Shown piece by piece: positions 1-8,158 of a stretch of 64,000 nt of DNA. A program made the position numbers and the translations under genes. The stretch spans positions 55,223-119,222 of the forward strand of contig CADCEC010000006.1 of NCBI GenBank assembly GCA_902800395.1. Direction: 5' to 3'. The stretch comes from an uncultured Bacteroidota bacterium (GTDB taxonomy: Bacteria; Bacteroidota; Bacteroidia; Bacteroidales; P3). The notes beneath the pieces are model-generated. The model ran no database searches. It was not told the DNA's origin and saw only the letters and a list, made by a program, of their open reading frames with translations. Within the stretch, counting starts at the first letter, position 1. The number at the start of each line of letters is the position of its first letter.

Positions 1-114
1 GCTATGGGTTCCGAAATCCTTCACCTGAAAGCCTTTTTCTTTCAGATGTTCAATGACTTTCAACTTTAATTCATAGCCAGCATGGTCGCAGGCTATAGGA
101 ATAATTTCTTGCAT
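1..114 (-). CDS. rpiB: Ribose-5-phosphate isomerase B, N-terminal part (runs off the window)
   Basis: The 38 visible codons begin MQEIIPIACDHAGYELK, the typical RpiB start: the ACDHAG motif carries the conserved Asp and His of the ribose-phosphate binding site. RpiB interconverts ribose 5-phosphate and ribulose 5-phosphate in the cytoplasmic non-oxidative pentose phosphate pathway. The gene continues beyond base 1, so length and C-terminus cannot be judged. A promoter box lies 32 bp upstream (146-153, minus strand). It diverges from nadA across a long AT-rich gap. The family call rests on the N-terminal motif alone but that motif is distinctive. Confidence 0.85.
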   Translation of the reverse strand, partial: MQEIIPIACDHAGYELKLKVIEHLKEKGFQVKDFGTHS

Positions 115-145
115 TTTCGTCGTTGTTTATATTTTTTTCTGACTG

Positions 146-153
146 CAAAAATA
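146..153 (-). promoter_or_regulatory. Bacteroidetes -7 box for rpiB
   Basis: On the minus strand this reads TATTTTTG, matching the TAnnTTTG consensus used by the Bacteroidetes primary sigma factor. It sits 32 bp before the rpiB ATG. No clear -33 TTTG was found at the right spacing. Confidence 0.6.
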
Positions 154-628
154 CGACAAAAACAGAAGTCGCTGTGAATGAACGGATGTAAATTATCAAC
201 ATTTTATTACCGATTATGGCAAAAATAAGAGTATCAGAGAGGAACAAAATATCAACAAAGAAAAGTTAAAATCGATGTTAATTGTGGAGAATTACAATGT
301 TGAAAAAAATTTCTGTTGTCTGAAATGTTGAAAAACCCTCATTTTTCAATCCTTTTTCAACACCTATTTCTCATCCTAAATGAAATCAAGTTTCTAAACA
401 AAAAGCTGTTCAAACAGAATATCAACAGACTGTTTAAAAATCACCAATTTCATTATTCTGTAAGGAAAAAAGATGTGTAAAACCTGTGCAAAGAAAAATA
501 ATAACTTCTATGTCAAAAAGACACTTACAAAGTTATTCACCAAATGAACAAGCAAAAGAAAAAATAAAAATTAAAATAAAGAAAAGAAGAAATTTTTTAA
601 TGGAGCCTGATTTATGGAATTTTTTGTG

Positions 629-636
629 TATTTTTG
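629..636 (+). promoter_or_regulatory. Bacteroidetes -7 box for nadA
   Basis: TATTTTTG, matching TAnnTTTG, about 105 bp before the nadA ATG. The long leader would cover the right edge of the AT-rich region. Confidence 0.5.
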
Positions 637-741
637 CAAATTGATTTAAAACCTAAAAAATAAGAGATGGTTAGTTTCTTATTAATTTTTACAGCTTTAT
701 TTGCCTTTATTTTAGGTGATTTATCAAATATAGGTTGATAT

Positions 742-1689
742 ATGAACGATACTGAACTCAAGCAGGAAATCCTGCGACTGAAGAAAGAAAAGAACGCCGT
801 CATTTTGGGACATTACTATCAGCGGCACGAGATACAGGAACTCTCCGACTATGTGGGAGACAGTTTGGCACTGGCACAGAAAGCACAGGAAGCAACTGCC
901 GACATTATTGTCTTCTGCGGTGTTCATTTCATGGCAGAAACGGCAAAAATCCTCAATCCCAGTCGTAAGGTGCTGTTGCCAGACATGGAGGCCAGTTGCT
1001 CGCTAGCCGAGAGCTGTAAGGGTGAGGACTTTGCCAAATTCAAGGCCGAGCATCCCGACCACATGGTCATCAGTTATGTCAACTGTTCAGCCGAGATCAA
1101 GGCCCTCAGTGACCTCATCTGCACTTCCGGAAATGCCGAGAAATTGGTGCGATCGCTGCCTGAGGACCAGAAAATAATCTTCGCTCCCGACAAGAACCTC
1201 GGCGGTTATATCAACCAGGTCACAGGACGCCAGATGGTGCTCTGGAACGGCGTCTGCACTGTCCACGATGCCATGCAGGCCGAGGCTGTGATACAGCTCA
1301 AGGCCGAGCATCCCGACGCTCCCGTCATTGCCCATCCTGAATGCAACCCTGCGCTCCTCAACGTAGCCGACTTCGTGGGATCTACCAAGGCCATGCTCAA
1401 CTACATCAAGGCCAGCGACGCCAAGAAATTCATCGTGGCCACCGAGACGGGCATCCTCTACGAGATGAAGAAGGAAAACCCCGGCAAGGAGTTCATCACT
1501 TTGCGCGACAACAAGAGCTGCGCCTGTGACGACTGCGCCTACATGAAGCTCAACACGCTCGAGAAACTCTACCGATGCCTCCGCGACGAGCAGCCCGAGA
1601 TTCTTATGAGCCCCGAGAAGATTGAGGCTGCCAAGCGTCCCATCGTCCGTATGCTCGACATGAGCCGCCAGCTAGGCATCATCAAATAG
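742..1689 (+). CDS. nadA: Quinolinate synthase NadA
   Basis: Condenses iminoaspartate with dihydroxyacetone phosphate to quinolinate, the [4Fe-4S]-dependent step of de novo NAD synthesis in the cytoplasm. The 315-residue product has normal family length and the family's three repeated sub-domains. Visible motifs are GHYYQRHEIQ near residue 23, FCGVHFMAETAK near 58, Cys86 in MEASCSLAES, Cys172 in WNGVCTVH and a cysteine cluster C260/C262/C265 in NKSCACDDCAYM; the first, second and one of the last group are the expected cluster ligands. nadB and nadC are not in the window, although the NAD kinase gene lies 11 kb downstream. It is the first gene of the long plus-strand run to the right of the AT-rich gap. 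Confidence 0.96.
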   Translation: MNDTELKQEILRLKKEKNAVILGHYYQRHEIQELSDYVGDSLALAQKAQEATADIIVFCGVHFMAETAKILNPSRKVLLPDMEASCSLAESCKGEDFAKFKAEHPDHMVISYVNCSAEIKALSDLICTSGNAEKLVRSLPEDQKIIFAPDKNLGGYINQVTGRQMVLWNGVCTVHDAMQAEAVIQLKAEHPDAPVIAHPECNPALLNVADFVGSTKAMLNYIKASDAKKFIVATETGILYEMKKENPGKEFITLRDNKSCACDDCAYMKLNTLEKLYRCLRDEQPEILMSPEKIEAAKRPIVRMLDMSRQLGIIK

Positions 1690-1696
1690 CGAATAG

Positions 1697-2293
1697 ATGA
1701 AAAAAAAGAAGAAAGAAGAGCCGCTTCCACAGTTTGAGGGTTACGAACCGGAACAGAAAACCATCGGTATGCTTGCTGCCAACCTATGGGCGGTGCTTTT
1801 AATGGTGGTTGCTATAGTGGTTGGATGGTTTGCTTTAACAGGATTATACCCCTCTTTTTCCTTCGATATGGACGACCCAATGCTGATGGCCAAGAACTGT
1901 ATGTGGTTTTGTATTTTGATGCTGTTAGGTATTGTGGTTCATGAACTGGTGCATGGTTTTACTTGGCTTCTTCTGTTGCACAAAGGTTTCAGCCATCTTT
2001 CCTTCGGCCTTATGGCCGGGGGAGGGTTCTACTGCCATATTGATGTGCCGATGGCAAAGAAGCCCTATGTCATAAGTGCCTTGATGCCGTTGTTGCTGGT
2101 GGGATTGGTTCCGTGGGTGTCAGGTATTGTTACAGGAAGTCTTCTATGGATGTTGGTGGGAGGAATTTTTATTGGAGCGGCTACAGGCGACCTGATGATT
2201 GTAAAGGCCATCCATAATGAACCTGCCGACACGCTGATTTACGATCATCCCACCTTGCCTGGCTGCTATGTCTACCATCGGAAAGCAGAGTGA
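1697..2293 (+). CDS. DUF3267 membrane protein, putative zincin metallopeptidase
   Basis: 198 residues. A lysine-rich N-terminus (MKKKKKEE) precedes a hydrophobic segment at about 28-50, then a second at 70-95 that contains the HELVH motif (His82, Glu83, His86), the zinc-binding signature of membrane-embedded zincins. Further hydrophobic stretches follow near 127-160. The layout with a Gly-rich FGLMAGGGFYCH segment after the motif fits the DUF3267 family (putative zincin peptidases related to site-2 proteases). Substrate unknown. It starts 8 bp after nadA and overlaps the next gene by one base (TGATG), suggesting one transcript. Confidence 0.8.
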   Translation: MKKKKKEEPLPQFEGYEPEQKTIGMLAANLWAVLLMVVAIVVGWFALTGLYPSFSFDMDDPMLMAKNCMWFCILMLLGIVVHELVHGFTWLLLLHKGFSHLSFGLMAGGGFYCHIDVPMAKKPYVISALMPLLLVGLVPWVSGIVTGSLLWMLVGGIFIGAATGDLMIVKAIHNEPADTLIYDHPTLPGCYVYHRKAE

Positions 2294-3354
2294 TGGACGC
2301 GTGGAAAATAGAAGAGAAGAAACGTTTCGCCGGCGAAAAAAAACCGTCGATGAAGCGCCGGAGTGAAATCAACAACTACTACGGCAGGCATATCTATATG
2401 CTTACGTTGACGGTTGAGGGTCGTCGCCCCTTATTGGGAAAGTTGGAAGGAGACGAAAAAACAGCAAGGATTATCCCTACACCTCTTGGGAAAGAGGTTG
2501 TCAGGTGTTGGGCGGTCATCCCGAAGTTTCATCCTGAGCTGAAATTGCTGGGGTTTCAGCTGATGCCCGACCATCTGCATGGCCTCTTGTTTGTCCGTGA
2601 GGAGATGGAGGAACACCTGGGGCAGGTGGTCAGTGGGTTCAAGGCGGGGTGCAACAAGGCCTATAGAGGGGTTATGGGCGAGGCGGTGCCTCACCTTACG
2701 CCAACAGAGGCGCAGGACCCCTATGCCTATGCGTATGAAGCGGCATCGCCGCTTCCGTTGCCCTCCCAGTGTCGCCTGAAGAAAGACGATCGCTCCCACG
2801 GCCTCCTCTTCGAGCGTGGCTACAACGACCTTATCGCCAAAGGTTATGATATGCTCCCCCGCTTGACGGCCTATATCAACGATAACCCCCGCCGCCTGGC
2901 CATCCGTCGCGCCCATCCCGATTTCTTCCGTGTCCGTTTCGGCATCGAGGTGGCGGGACAAAGCTACGCTGCCATCGGCAACCGTTTCCTCCTCCAGCAT
3001 CCTGAGAAGGTGCAAGTGCAGCTCTCGCGCAGCCTCACTTCCGGACAGATAGTTGAGAAGGTGCAGCACTACTTGTCTTTGGCCCGTCAAGGTGCCATCC
3101 TTGTGTCGCCGACCATCTCCGAAGGAGAACAAGCCGTCATGCGTGCCACCCTCGATGAGCACCTGCCGCTCATCTTCCTTACCCCTTTGGGTTTCAACAA
3201 GTTCAGCAAGCCTGGCCACCAGTATTTCGAGGCCTGCAGCGAAGGCCGTTTCCTGATACTCGCCCCTTGGGAACACCAGAACGAACAGATGCCGCTGACC
3301 CGCGCAATGTGTTTGACTTTAAACAGAATGACAAAACAGATTTGTGAACTATGA
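2293..3354 (+). CDS. REP-associated tyrosine transposase (RAYT, Y1/IS200-like) with a C-terminal extension
   Basis: About 353 residues. The N-terminal half is a Y1-type transposase: a HUH-like motif in GFQLMPDHLHGLLF (His94, His96), then GFKAGCNKAYR and the segment RGYNDLIAKGYDMLPRLTAYI followed by NDNPRRLAI, where the Tyr of GYND is the likely catalytic nucleophile. RAYTs are single-copy, domesticated-looking relatives of IS200/IS605 transposases that act on short REP hairpins. The last ~150 residues are not part of the Y1 core and are unassigned. No IS ends flank the gene. A GTG at 2290 is in frame, but the ATG at 2293 overlapping the upstream TGA is preferred. Three GGAG-hairpin elements in this window (15643, 18995, 31387) are candidate substrates; that link is inference. 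Confidence 0.8.
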   Translation: MDAWKIEEKKRFAGEKKPSMKRRSEINNYYGRHIYMLTLTVEGRRPLLGKLEGDEKTARIIPTPLGKEVVRCWAVIPKFHPELKLLGFQLMPDHLHGLLFVREEMEEHLGQVVSGFKAGCNKAYRGVMGEAVPHLTPTEAQDPYAYAYEAASPLPLPSQCRLKKDDRSHGLLFERGYNDLIAKGYDMLPRLTAYINDNPRRLAIRRAHPDFFRVRFGIEVAGQSYAAIGNRFLLQHPEKVQVQLSRSLTSGQIVEKVQHYLSLARQGAILVSPTISEGEQAVMRATLDEHLPLIFLTPLGFNKFSKPGHQYFEACSEGRFLILAPWEHQNEQMPLTRAMCLTLNRMTKQICEL

Positions 3355-3854
3355 TAGGACAACCACAGGTATATGATGCCCTTGAAAGGATGGGCATCTC
3401 TTTCGACTACTACGAGCACCCTGAGGCGCCGACCATCGAGATTGCTGCTCAGTTCTACCGCGGCGAGGGGACGACACTCTGTAAGAATCTCTTCTTCCGT
3501 AACCATAAGGGCAACCGTCACTACCTTGTCATCATGGACTCGCGATTTCCCATGGACATCCACGATATGGAACATCGCCTGCACCAGGGAAAACTAAGCT
3601 TCGCCAGTCCTGAGAGGATGATGAAATACCTCGGGGTAAAGCCTGGAAGTGTTTCGCTCTTCACCTTGGTCAACGACGCGAACCACGAGGTGACCTTGTT
3701 CGTCGACCGCAACCTTCTCAACGCCGAAAAGGTGAGCTTCCATCCCAACGACAACCGCGCCTCACTGGTGATAACTCGCGAAGAAATGTTGAAATTTATC
3801 GAACAAATTGGCAACCCTTACGAGATTGTTGATTTATACGACCCGAATTGTTGA
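3351..3854 (+). CDS. YbaK/ProX-type aminoacyl-tRNA deacylase (prolyl-tRNA editing protein)
   Basis: 167 residues, the usual length of a free-standing INS/YbaK-fold editing domain. Recognisable segments are FDYYEHPEAPTIE, GTTLCKNLFFRNHKGNRHYLV and LGVKPGSVSLFTLVND, which match the ProX/PrdX group that clears Ala (or Cys) from mischarged tRNA-Pro. The Lys of CKNLFF is the conserved family lysine. The ATG overlaps the stop of the transposase gene (ATGA), so the two are probably translationally coupled by chance of gene order rather than function. A parS site follows 17 bp after the stop. Confidence 0.88.
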   Translation: MIGQPQVYDALERMGISFDYYEHPEAPTIEIAAQFYRGEGTTLCKNLFFRNHKGNRHYLVIMDSRFPMDIHDMEHRLHQGKLSFASPERMMKYLGVKPGSVSLFTLVNDANHEVTLFVDRNLLNAEKVSFHPNDNRASLVITREEMLKFIEQIGNPYEIVDLYDPNC

Positions 3855-3871
3855 TAACGTAGTAAAATCAA

Positions 3872-3887
3872 TGTTTCACGTGAAACA
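3872..3887. other. parS centromere-like site 1
   Basis: TGTTTCACGTGAAACA, a perfect 16-bp palindrome that fits the near-universal bacterial ParB binding site (TGTTNCACGTGNAACA). It lies in the short gap between the tRNA-editing gene and the RluA gene. Such sites cluster near chromosomal origins. Confidence 0.92.
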
Positions 3888-3902
3888 TTAAGCCTGTTGA
3901 AA

Positions 3903-4772
3903 ATGAAGAAAAACGAAATCATAGTTTCAGAGCCGAAGGAGTTGTTGGAGTTCCTCTTTGAAGTGTTCCCTGAGACCTCGAAAAGCAAGGTAAAAGAACT
4001 GCTGGCACACAATGTTTATGTCGACGGACGCCGCACTTCGCAATTCAATTTTCCACTGCAGAAGGGGATGAAGGTCTCGATAGAGAAAGCCACCGGCAAG
4101 GACCGCCTGCGGCCGCGAGACCTTGATATTGTCTATGAGGATCAGCATCTCTTCGTGGTCAACAAGCATGAGGGTCTGCTCAGTTACAGTAAGAATCCCG
4201 CCGACAAGACCGTCATCACGGTCCTCAACCAGTACCTCGAAGCCTGCCATCAGCGCTGCCACGCCCATATCGTCCATCGACTTGACCGCGACACTTCCGG
4301 CCTCATGGTCGTCAGCAAAAGCAAAGAGGTCTCCCAGAAATTCGAGGAAGATTGGAAGGGAATGGTCTTCGACCGCCGCTATGTGGCCGTCGCCTGGGGA
4401 CATCTGGAGCAGAGTAGGGGAGAGGTTCGCTCATGGTTCACCGACGGCGAGTACTGTGTTCTCTCGTCGCCTACCGACAACGGGGGCAAACTGGCTGTCA
4501 CTCACTACGAGGTGAAGGAGCTTTCGCGTCGCTATAGTCTCGTGGAGCTGAAGCTTGATACCGGCCGTCGCAACCAGATTCGCGTCCACCTGCGCGACCT
4601 CAAGCACCCCGTGGTACATGACCCCATGTATGGCTACAAGGACGATGTGTCGCCCGTGAACCGTCTCTGCCTTCACGCATTCCGACTCTGTTTCACGCAT
4701 CCCGTTACCGGCAAGCGTCTCAAGTTCGAGACCCCCATCCCCGCCAGTTTCCTCAAGCTCATGGAGCTCTGA
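3903..4772 (+). CDS. RluA-family RNA pseudouridine synthase
   Basis: 289 residues. An N-terminal S4-like RNA-binding region (about 20-60, SKSKVKELLAHNVYVDGRR) is followed by the catalytic pseudouridine synthase domain. The signature HRLDRDTSGLMV carries the catalytic Asp (about residue 128), and the later TGRRNQIRVHLRDLKHPV motif is the RluA motif III. It isomerises uridines in rRNA or tRNA; the target (RluA, C or D type) cannot be decided from sequence. The in-frame TTG at 3897 was rejected for the ATG at 3903. The parS site is only 15 bp upstream, so bound ParB could affect its expression. Confidence 0.92.
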   Translation: MKKNEIIVSEPKELLEFLFEVFPETSKSKVKELLAHNVYVDGRRTSQFNFPLQKGMKVSIEKATGKDRLRPRDLDIVYEDQHLFVVNKHEGLLSYSKNPADKTVITVLNQYLEACHQRCHAHIVHRLDRDTSGLMVVSKSKEVSQKFEEDWKGMVFDRRYVAVAWGHLEQSRGEVRSWFTDGEYCVLSSPTDNGGKLAVTHYEVKELSRRYSLVELKLDTGRRNQIRVHLRDLKHPVVHDPMYGYKDDVSPVNRLCLHAFRLCFTHPVTGKRLKFETPIPASFLKLMEL

Positions 4773-4827
4773 AATTATTTTTACGTTTCGCGCAATAATA
4801 TCTATTATTCCGCGTTAGAAGTAGGTT

Positions 4828-5430
4828 ATGCATAAAAAGGTCATCTTTGTCATAGCCCTGCTGATGCTCAGTCTCTCCCTTCCGGCACAGAGGAAGGAAG
4901 TGAGCGACACGTCGCGATGGGATTTCCACCTCTCGACGGGTGTCACCGTAGGCACTGGCTGGGGCAAGACCGACGCGCTGATGTGGACAGCGCCGCGTGT
5001 GGAGTACCGCGCCAACGACCGCCTAACACTTCGTGGTGGTTTCGCTGCGGTGGGCTCCCTGCTGCCGGGTTATGAATTACGGATGCCTGTGGCGAGTTAT
5101 GCGCCGCGCCGCCAAGGGACACGTCTGCTCGCAGGGTTTGCCTCTGTGCGCTACCGTGTCAACGACCGGCTGAACATTTGGGCTTCGCTGCAACATGTGG
5201 GAGGCTGGCATGAGCCGCTGTGGACACCGCAAGGTGAGAGCTTCAACGTAGGCCTCACGGCCTTTAGCGGCGGCTTTGCCTACGAGCTGAGCGACCACTC
5301 ACTTTTCGAGATGCACTTTAATATCGTGCATGACCACTATGGCAACGACGCCCTTGGCCTGCTGGGTCACCCCTATTACGGATGGGGAGTTCCCAACTGG
5401 GAACTCTACCACGGCCCATGGCCTTATTGA
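4828..5430 (+). CDS. Secreted protein of unknown function, probably a small outer-membrane barrel
   Basis: 200 residues. A clear signal peptide (MHKKVIFVIALLMLSLSLPAQ) ends near residue 21. The mature part alternates hydrophobic and polar residues in short amphipathic stretches (VEYRANDRLTLRGGFAAVGS, GFASVRYRVNDRLNIWASL, FSGGFAYELSDHSLFEMHF), as in beta-barrel strands, and it ends in aromatic and glycine-rich sequence. No family was recognised. It sits between the RluA gene and DUF4290-murA on the same strand, with 55 bp before and 46 bp after, and has no obvious functional tie to either. Confidence 0.7.
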   Translation: MHKKVIFVIALLMLSLSLPAQRKEVSDTSRWDFHLSTGVTVGTGWGKTDALMWTAPRVEYRANDRLTLRGGFAAVGSLLPGYELRMPVASYAPRRQGTRLLAGFASVRYRVNDRLNIWASLQHVGGWHEPLWTPQGESFNVGLTAFSGGFAYELSDHSLFEMHFNIVHDHYGNDALGLLGHPYYGWGVPNWELYHGPWPY

Positions 5431-5476
5431 GAAAGGTTATAGACACTGGACATTAAACACAGAACATTAAATAAAC

Positions 5477-6094
5477 GTGGAATACAATACACAACGAGAA
5501 ACTCTGAAGATTAACGATTACGGGCGTAATGTCTGCAAGATGATAGACTACGCCAAAACCATAGAGGACCGTGCCGAGCGCACACAGATGGCCAACCTCA
5601 TCATTGACGCGATGGCCTTGGTGAACCCCAAGGTGAAGGAGCGCACCGACTACCGCCGCATCTTGTGGGACCACCTGATGGTTATGGCCGACTTCGATCT
5701 CGACGTGGACTGCCCCTATACCATCGTCCGCGGGGAGACCGAGGCACTCAAGCCCCAGCCCATGAAATACAGCGACAGCGAGATTCGCTACCGTCATTAT
5801 GGCCGTGCGCTGGAAGACATGATCCGCGCTGTCGCTGAGATGCCGGAGGGCGAAGAGAAGAAAGTGCTGGTACAGCAGATAGCGCACACCATGAAGCGGC
5901 AGTACCTGCAGTGGAACCGCGACTCGGTGGACGACGACCTTATCCGTGAGCAACTCAACGAACTTTCTGGCGGCCGTATCACGCTGCCGGCCGACTTCCA
6001 GTTCCGCGACTCGAAGATATACATCGACGCAATGGCTGCTGTTGCCGCCAAGAAGGAGAGCAACGCAAAGAAAAAGAAAAAGAAGAAAAAATGA
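5477..6094 (+). CDS. DUF4290 family protein
   Basis: 205 residues, starting at a GTG; the family's conserved start (MEYNTQRETLKINDYGRNVCKMIDYA) begins there, so the GTG is taken as genuine. The family is restricted to Bacteroidetes and usually lies directly before murA, as here, where the two reading frames overlap by 4 bp. The product is hydrophilic, helical and without signal peptide. It ends in a tail of at least eight lysines (AAKKESNAKKKKKK...), which suggests nucleic acid or membrane contact. Function is not known. The gene pairing hints at a link to early peptidoglycan synthesis, but this is inference. Confidence 0.9.
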   Translation: MEYNTQRETLKINDYGRNVCKMIDYAKTIEDRAERTQMANLIIDAMALVNPKVKERTDYRRILWDHLMVMADFDLDVDCPYTIVRGETEALKPQPMKYSDSEIRYRHYGRALEDMIRAVAEMPEGEEKKVLVQQIAHTMKRQYLQWNRDSVDDDLIREQLNELSGGRITLPADFQFRDSKIYIDAMAAVAAKKESNAKKKKKKKK

Positions 6095-7410
6095 GCAGTT
6101 TCGAAATCATAGGAGGCCACAAGCTGAAGGGCGAGATTGTGCCGCAGGGTGCCAAGAACGAGGCCCTGCAGGTGCTCTGTGCCGTGCTGCTGACCTCCGA
6201 GAAGGTACGCATCGAGCATGTGCCCGACATTCGTGATGTCAACAAGCTCATCGACCTGCTGAAACTCCTCGGCGTCAATGTGCGCGAGGATGTGCCGTCG
6301 GCCTGCGAGAGTGGCCGCACCTTCGAGTTCCAGGCCGACCAGGTGAACCTCGAGGTGCTGCAGAGTCCGCAGTTCCGCGAGCAGGCCGGAGCCCTTCGTG
6401 GCAGCATCATGCTTGTGGGTCCGCTGCTGTCGCGCTATGGACAAGCCGTCGTTCCGCAACCTGGTGGCGACAAAATTGGCCGCCGCCGTTTAGACACCCA
6501 TTTCATCGGCATGGAACGTCTCGGCGCCACCGTAGAGTACAAACGTGGTGCCTATTTGGTCAATGCCAAGAAGCTTAAGGGTTGCTATATGCTGCTCGAC
6601 GAGGCCTCCGTCACCGGTACCGCCAATATCATCATGACTGCAGTCTTGGCCCGTGGTACCACCACTATCATGAATGCCGCCTGCGAGCCTTATGTCTATC
6701 AGCTCTGTAATATGCTCAACAGCATGGGTGCCCGCATCAGTGGTGTGGGGAGCAACCTGCTCACCATTCGCGGAGTGAAAGAGCTTCACGGATGCACCCA
6801 TCGCTTGCTGCCCGATATGATTGAGGTAGGCTCGTTCATCGGTATGGCTGCAATGACCGAAGGCGATATCACCATCAAGAATGCACAGGTGCAACATCTG
6901 GGCCTCATCCCGCAGGTGTTCCGCCGGCTGGGTATCGAGGTGTGGCAGAAAGGCGATGACCTCTATGTCCCCGCGCAGGAGCACTATGAGATTGAACGCT
7001 TCATGGACGGCTCAATCATGACTGTCGCCGATGCCCCGTGGCCAGGATTCACACCCGACCTCATCTCTATTGCCCTCGTGGTGGCCACGCAGGCCAAAGG
7101 AAGTGTGCTCATCCACCAGAAGATGTTCGAGAGCCGCCTGTTCTTTGTCGATAAGCTTATCGACATGGGAGCCCAGATTATCCTCTGCGACCCCCACCGC
7201 GCCACCGTCATCGGACTCGACCGTGAGCACAAGCTACGCGGAGTACGTATGACCTCGCCCGACATCCGTGCAGGTGTGGCGCTGCTCATCGCCGCCCTCA
7301 GCGCTGAAGGGAAGAGTCGCATCGACAACATCGAGCAGATTGACCGCGGATACCAGTTCATCGACAAGCGCCTGGTCAAACTGGGTGCTGAAATCCGTCG
7401 CGTAGACTAA
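6091..7410 (+). CDS. murA: UDP-N-acetylglucosamine 1-carboxyvinyltransferase MurA (Asp in place of the active-site Cys)
   Basis: First committed step of peptidoglycan synthesis: transfers enolpyruvate from PEP to UDP-GlcNAc in the cytoplasm. 439 residues; KNEALQ near residue 22 carries the conserved Lys-Asn pair, and RAGVALLIAALSAEG near 385 matches the end of the second domain. The loop normally containing the catalytic Cys (Cys115 in E. coli, PGGCxIG) reads PQPGGDKIGRRRLDTH, with Asp at residue 127. In other bacteria an Asp here keeps activity but prevents covalent attack by fosfomycin, so intrinsic fosfomycin resistance of the enzyme is expected. The gene is coupled to DUF4290 (4-bp overlap) and is followed within 5 bp by a PHP phosphatase. 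Confidence 0.96.
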   Translation: MSSFEIIGGHKLKGEIVPQGAKNEALQVLCAVLLTSEKVRIEHVPDIRDVNKLIDLLKLLGVNVREDVPSACESGRTFEFQADQVNLEVLQSPQFREQAGALRGSIMLVGPLLSRYGQAVVPQPGGDKIGRRRLDTHFIGMERLGATVEYKRGAYLVNAKKLKGCYMLLDEASVTGTANIIMTAVLARGTTTIMNAACEPYVYQLCNMLNSMGARISGVGSNLLTIRGVKELHGCTHRLLPDMIEVGSFIGMAAMTEGDITIKNAQVQHLGLIPQVFRRLGIEVWQKGDDLYVPAQEHYEIERFMDGSIMTVADAPWPGFTPDLISIALVVATQAKGSVLIHQKMFESRLFFVDKLIDMGAQIILCDPHRATVIGLDREHKLRGVRMTSPDIRAGVALLIAALSAEGKSRIDNIEQIDRGYQFIDKRLVKLGAEIRRVD

Positions 7411-7414
7411 AGGT

Positions 7415-8158
7415 ATGATTATGTTCAACTTCTTCAGAAGAAAATACACTCCCCGTCCCATCTTCGAAGCCTTGGGCACCGACATGCACTGTCACTTGGT
7501 GCCACAGGTCGACGACGGCTCCAAATGCTTTGAGGAAAGTGTCGAATGTCTTAAAACGTTGAAGGCAGTGGGATTCAACAAGGTGTACATCACCCCCCAC
7601 TTCCAGCATCCCCGTTTCGATAACGACGAAGAGGACATCCGTCGTCGCTATCAGGAAATGAAGTTGCGTGCAGTCGAAGCCGCTGTGGATATCGAGATGG
7701 CTGGCGTCGCCGGTGAGTACCGTATCGACAGTGGCTTCAAGAACCGTTTGGAGAACCCTCGTTTTCTTCAGGTGGCAGGCAAGTATGTCCTCGTTGAATT
7801 CTCGCTGCACCAGCAGATGATGGGATGCGACGAGATGATCTTTGACCTGCAGATGAAAGGCTACGACATCATTCTGGCGCATCCCGAACGCTATCCTTAC
7901 CTCAATGTCCTGGGCTCCCGTATGGAGCAGCTGAAGAACCAAGGTGTCTTCTTCCAAATCAATGCCCTCTCGCTTGGCGGCTTCTACGGCGAAGAGCCTA
8001 AACGTCGCGCCTACCAGATGCTAGAGCGCGGATGGGTGGAGTTTATGGGCACCGACACCCACAACACCATGTATGCCCAAGCCCTCGTTGACCTCAGCAA
8101 CGACCGCAAGGTGGAAAAAATCCTCAACAAATACGAATTCTTAAATAAAACCCTATGA
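7415..8158 (+). CDS. PHP-domain tyrosine-protein phosphatase, CpsB/CapC family
   Basis: 247 residues. The PHP metal-binding motifs are visible: TDMHCHLVPQVDDG (about 22-35), YITPHFQHP (about 55-63), the ILAHPERYPY segment (about 150-159) and FMGTDTHN near residue 210. The family (CpsB, Wzb-like PHP enzymes) removes phosphate from tyrosine kinases that control polysaccharide export. No such kinase or capsule cluster is in the window. The gene follows murA by 4 bp and overlaps purB by 4 bp (ATGA), so it lies inside a housekeeping operon. ATG 7415 is used; ATG 7421 is possible. Confidence 0.9.
   Translation: MIMFNFFRRKYTPRPIFEALGTDMHCHLVPQVDDGSKCFEESVECLKTLKAVGFNKVYITPHFQHPRFDNDEEDIRRRYQEMKLRAVEAAVDIEMAGVAGEYRIDSGFKNRLENPRFLQVAGKYVLVEFSLHQQMMGCDEMIFDLQMKGYDIILAHPERYPYLNVLGSRMEQLKNQGVFFQINALSLGGFYGEEPKRRAYQMLERGWVEFMGTDTHNTMYAQALVDLSNDRKVEKILNKYEFLNKTL

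Larger units (their letters stand above)
115..741. other. Gene-free AT-rich region, candidate chromosomal origin (oriC)
   Basis: 627 bp without a credible gene, strongly AT-rich while flanking genes are GC-rich. It holds several DnaA-box-like 9-mers: TTATCAACA at 193-201 (one mismatch to TTATCCACA), TTCTCCACA on the minus strand at 283-291 (one mismatch), TTTTCAACA at 298-306 (minus), 326-334 (minus) and 354-362 (plus), ATATCAACA at 249-257 and 419-427, and TTATTCACC at 533-541. The three TTTTCAACA words start exactly 28 bp apart. Genes diverge from it on both sides: rpiB to the left, then a 20-kb run of plus-strand genes. Two parS sites lie 3 and 10 kb away. Inference: an oriC; GC-skew data are needed. 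Confidence 0.5.
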
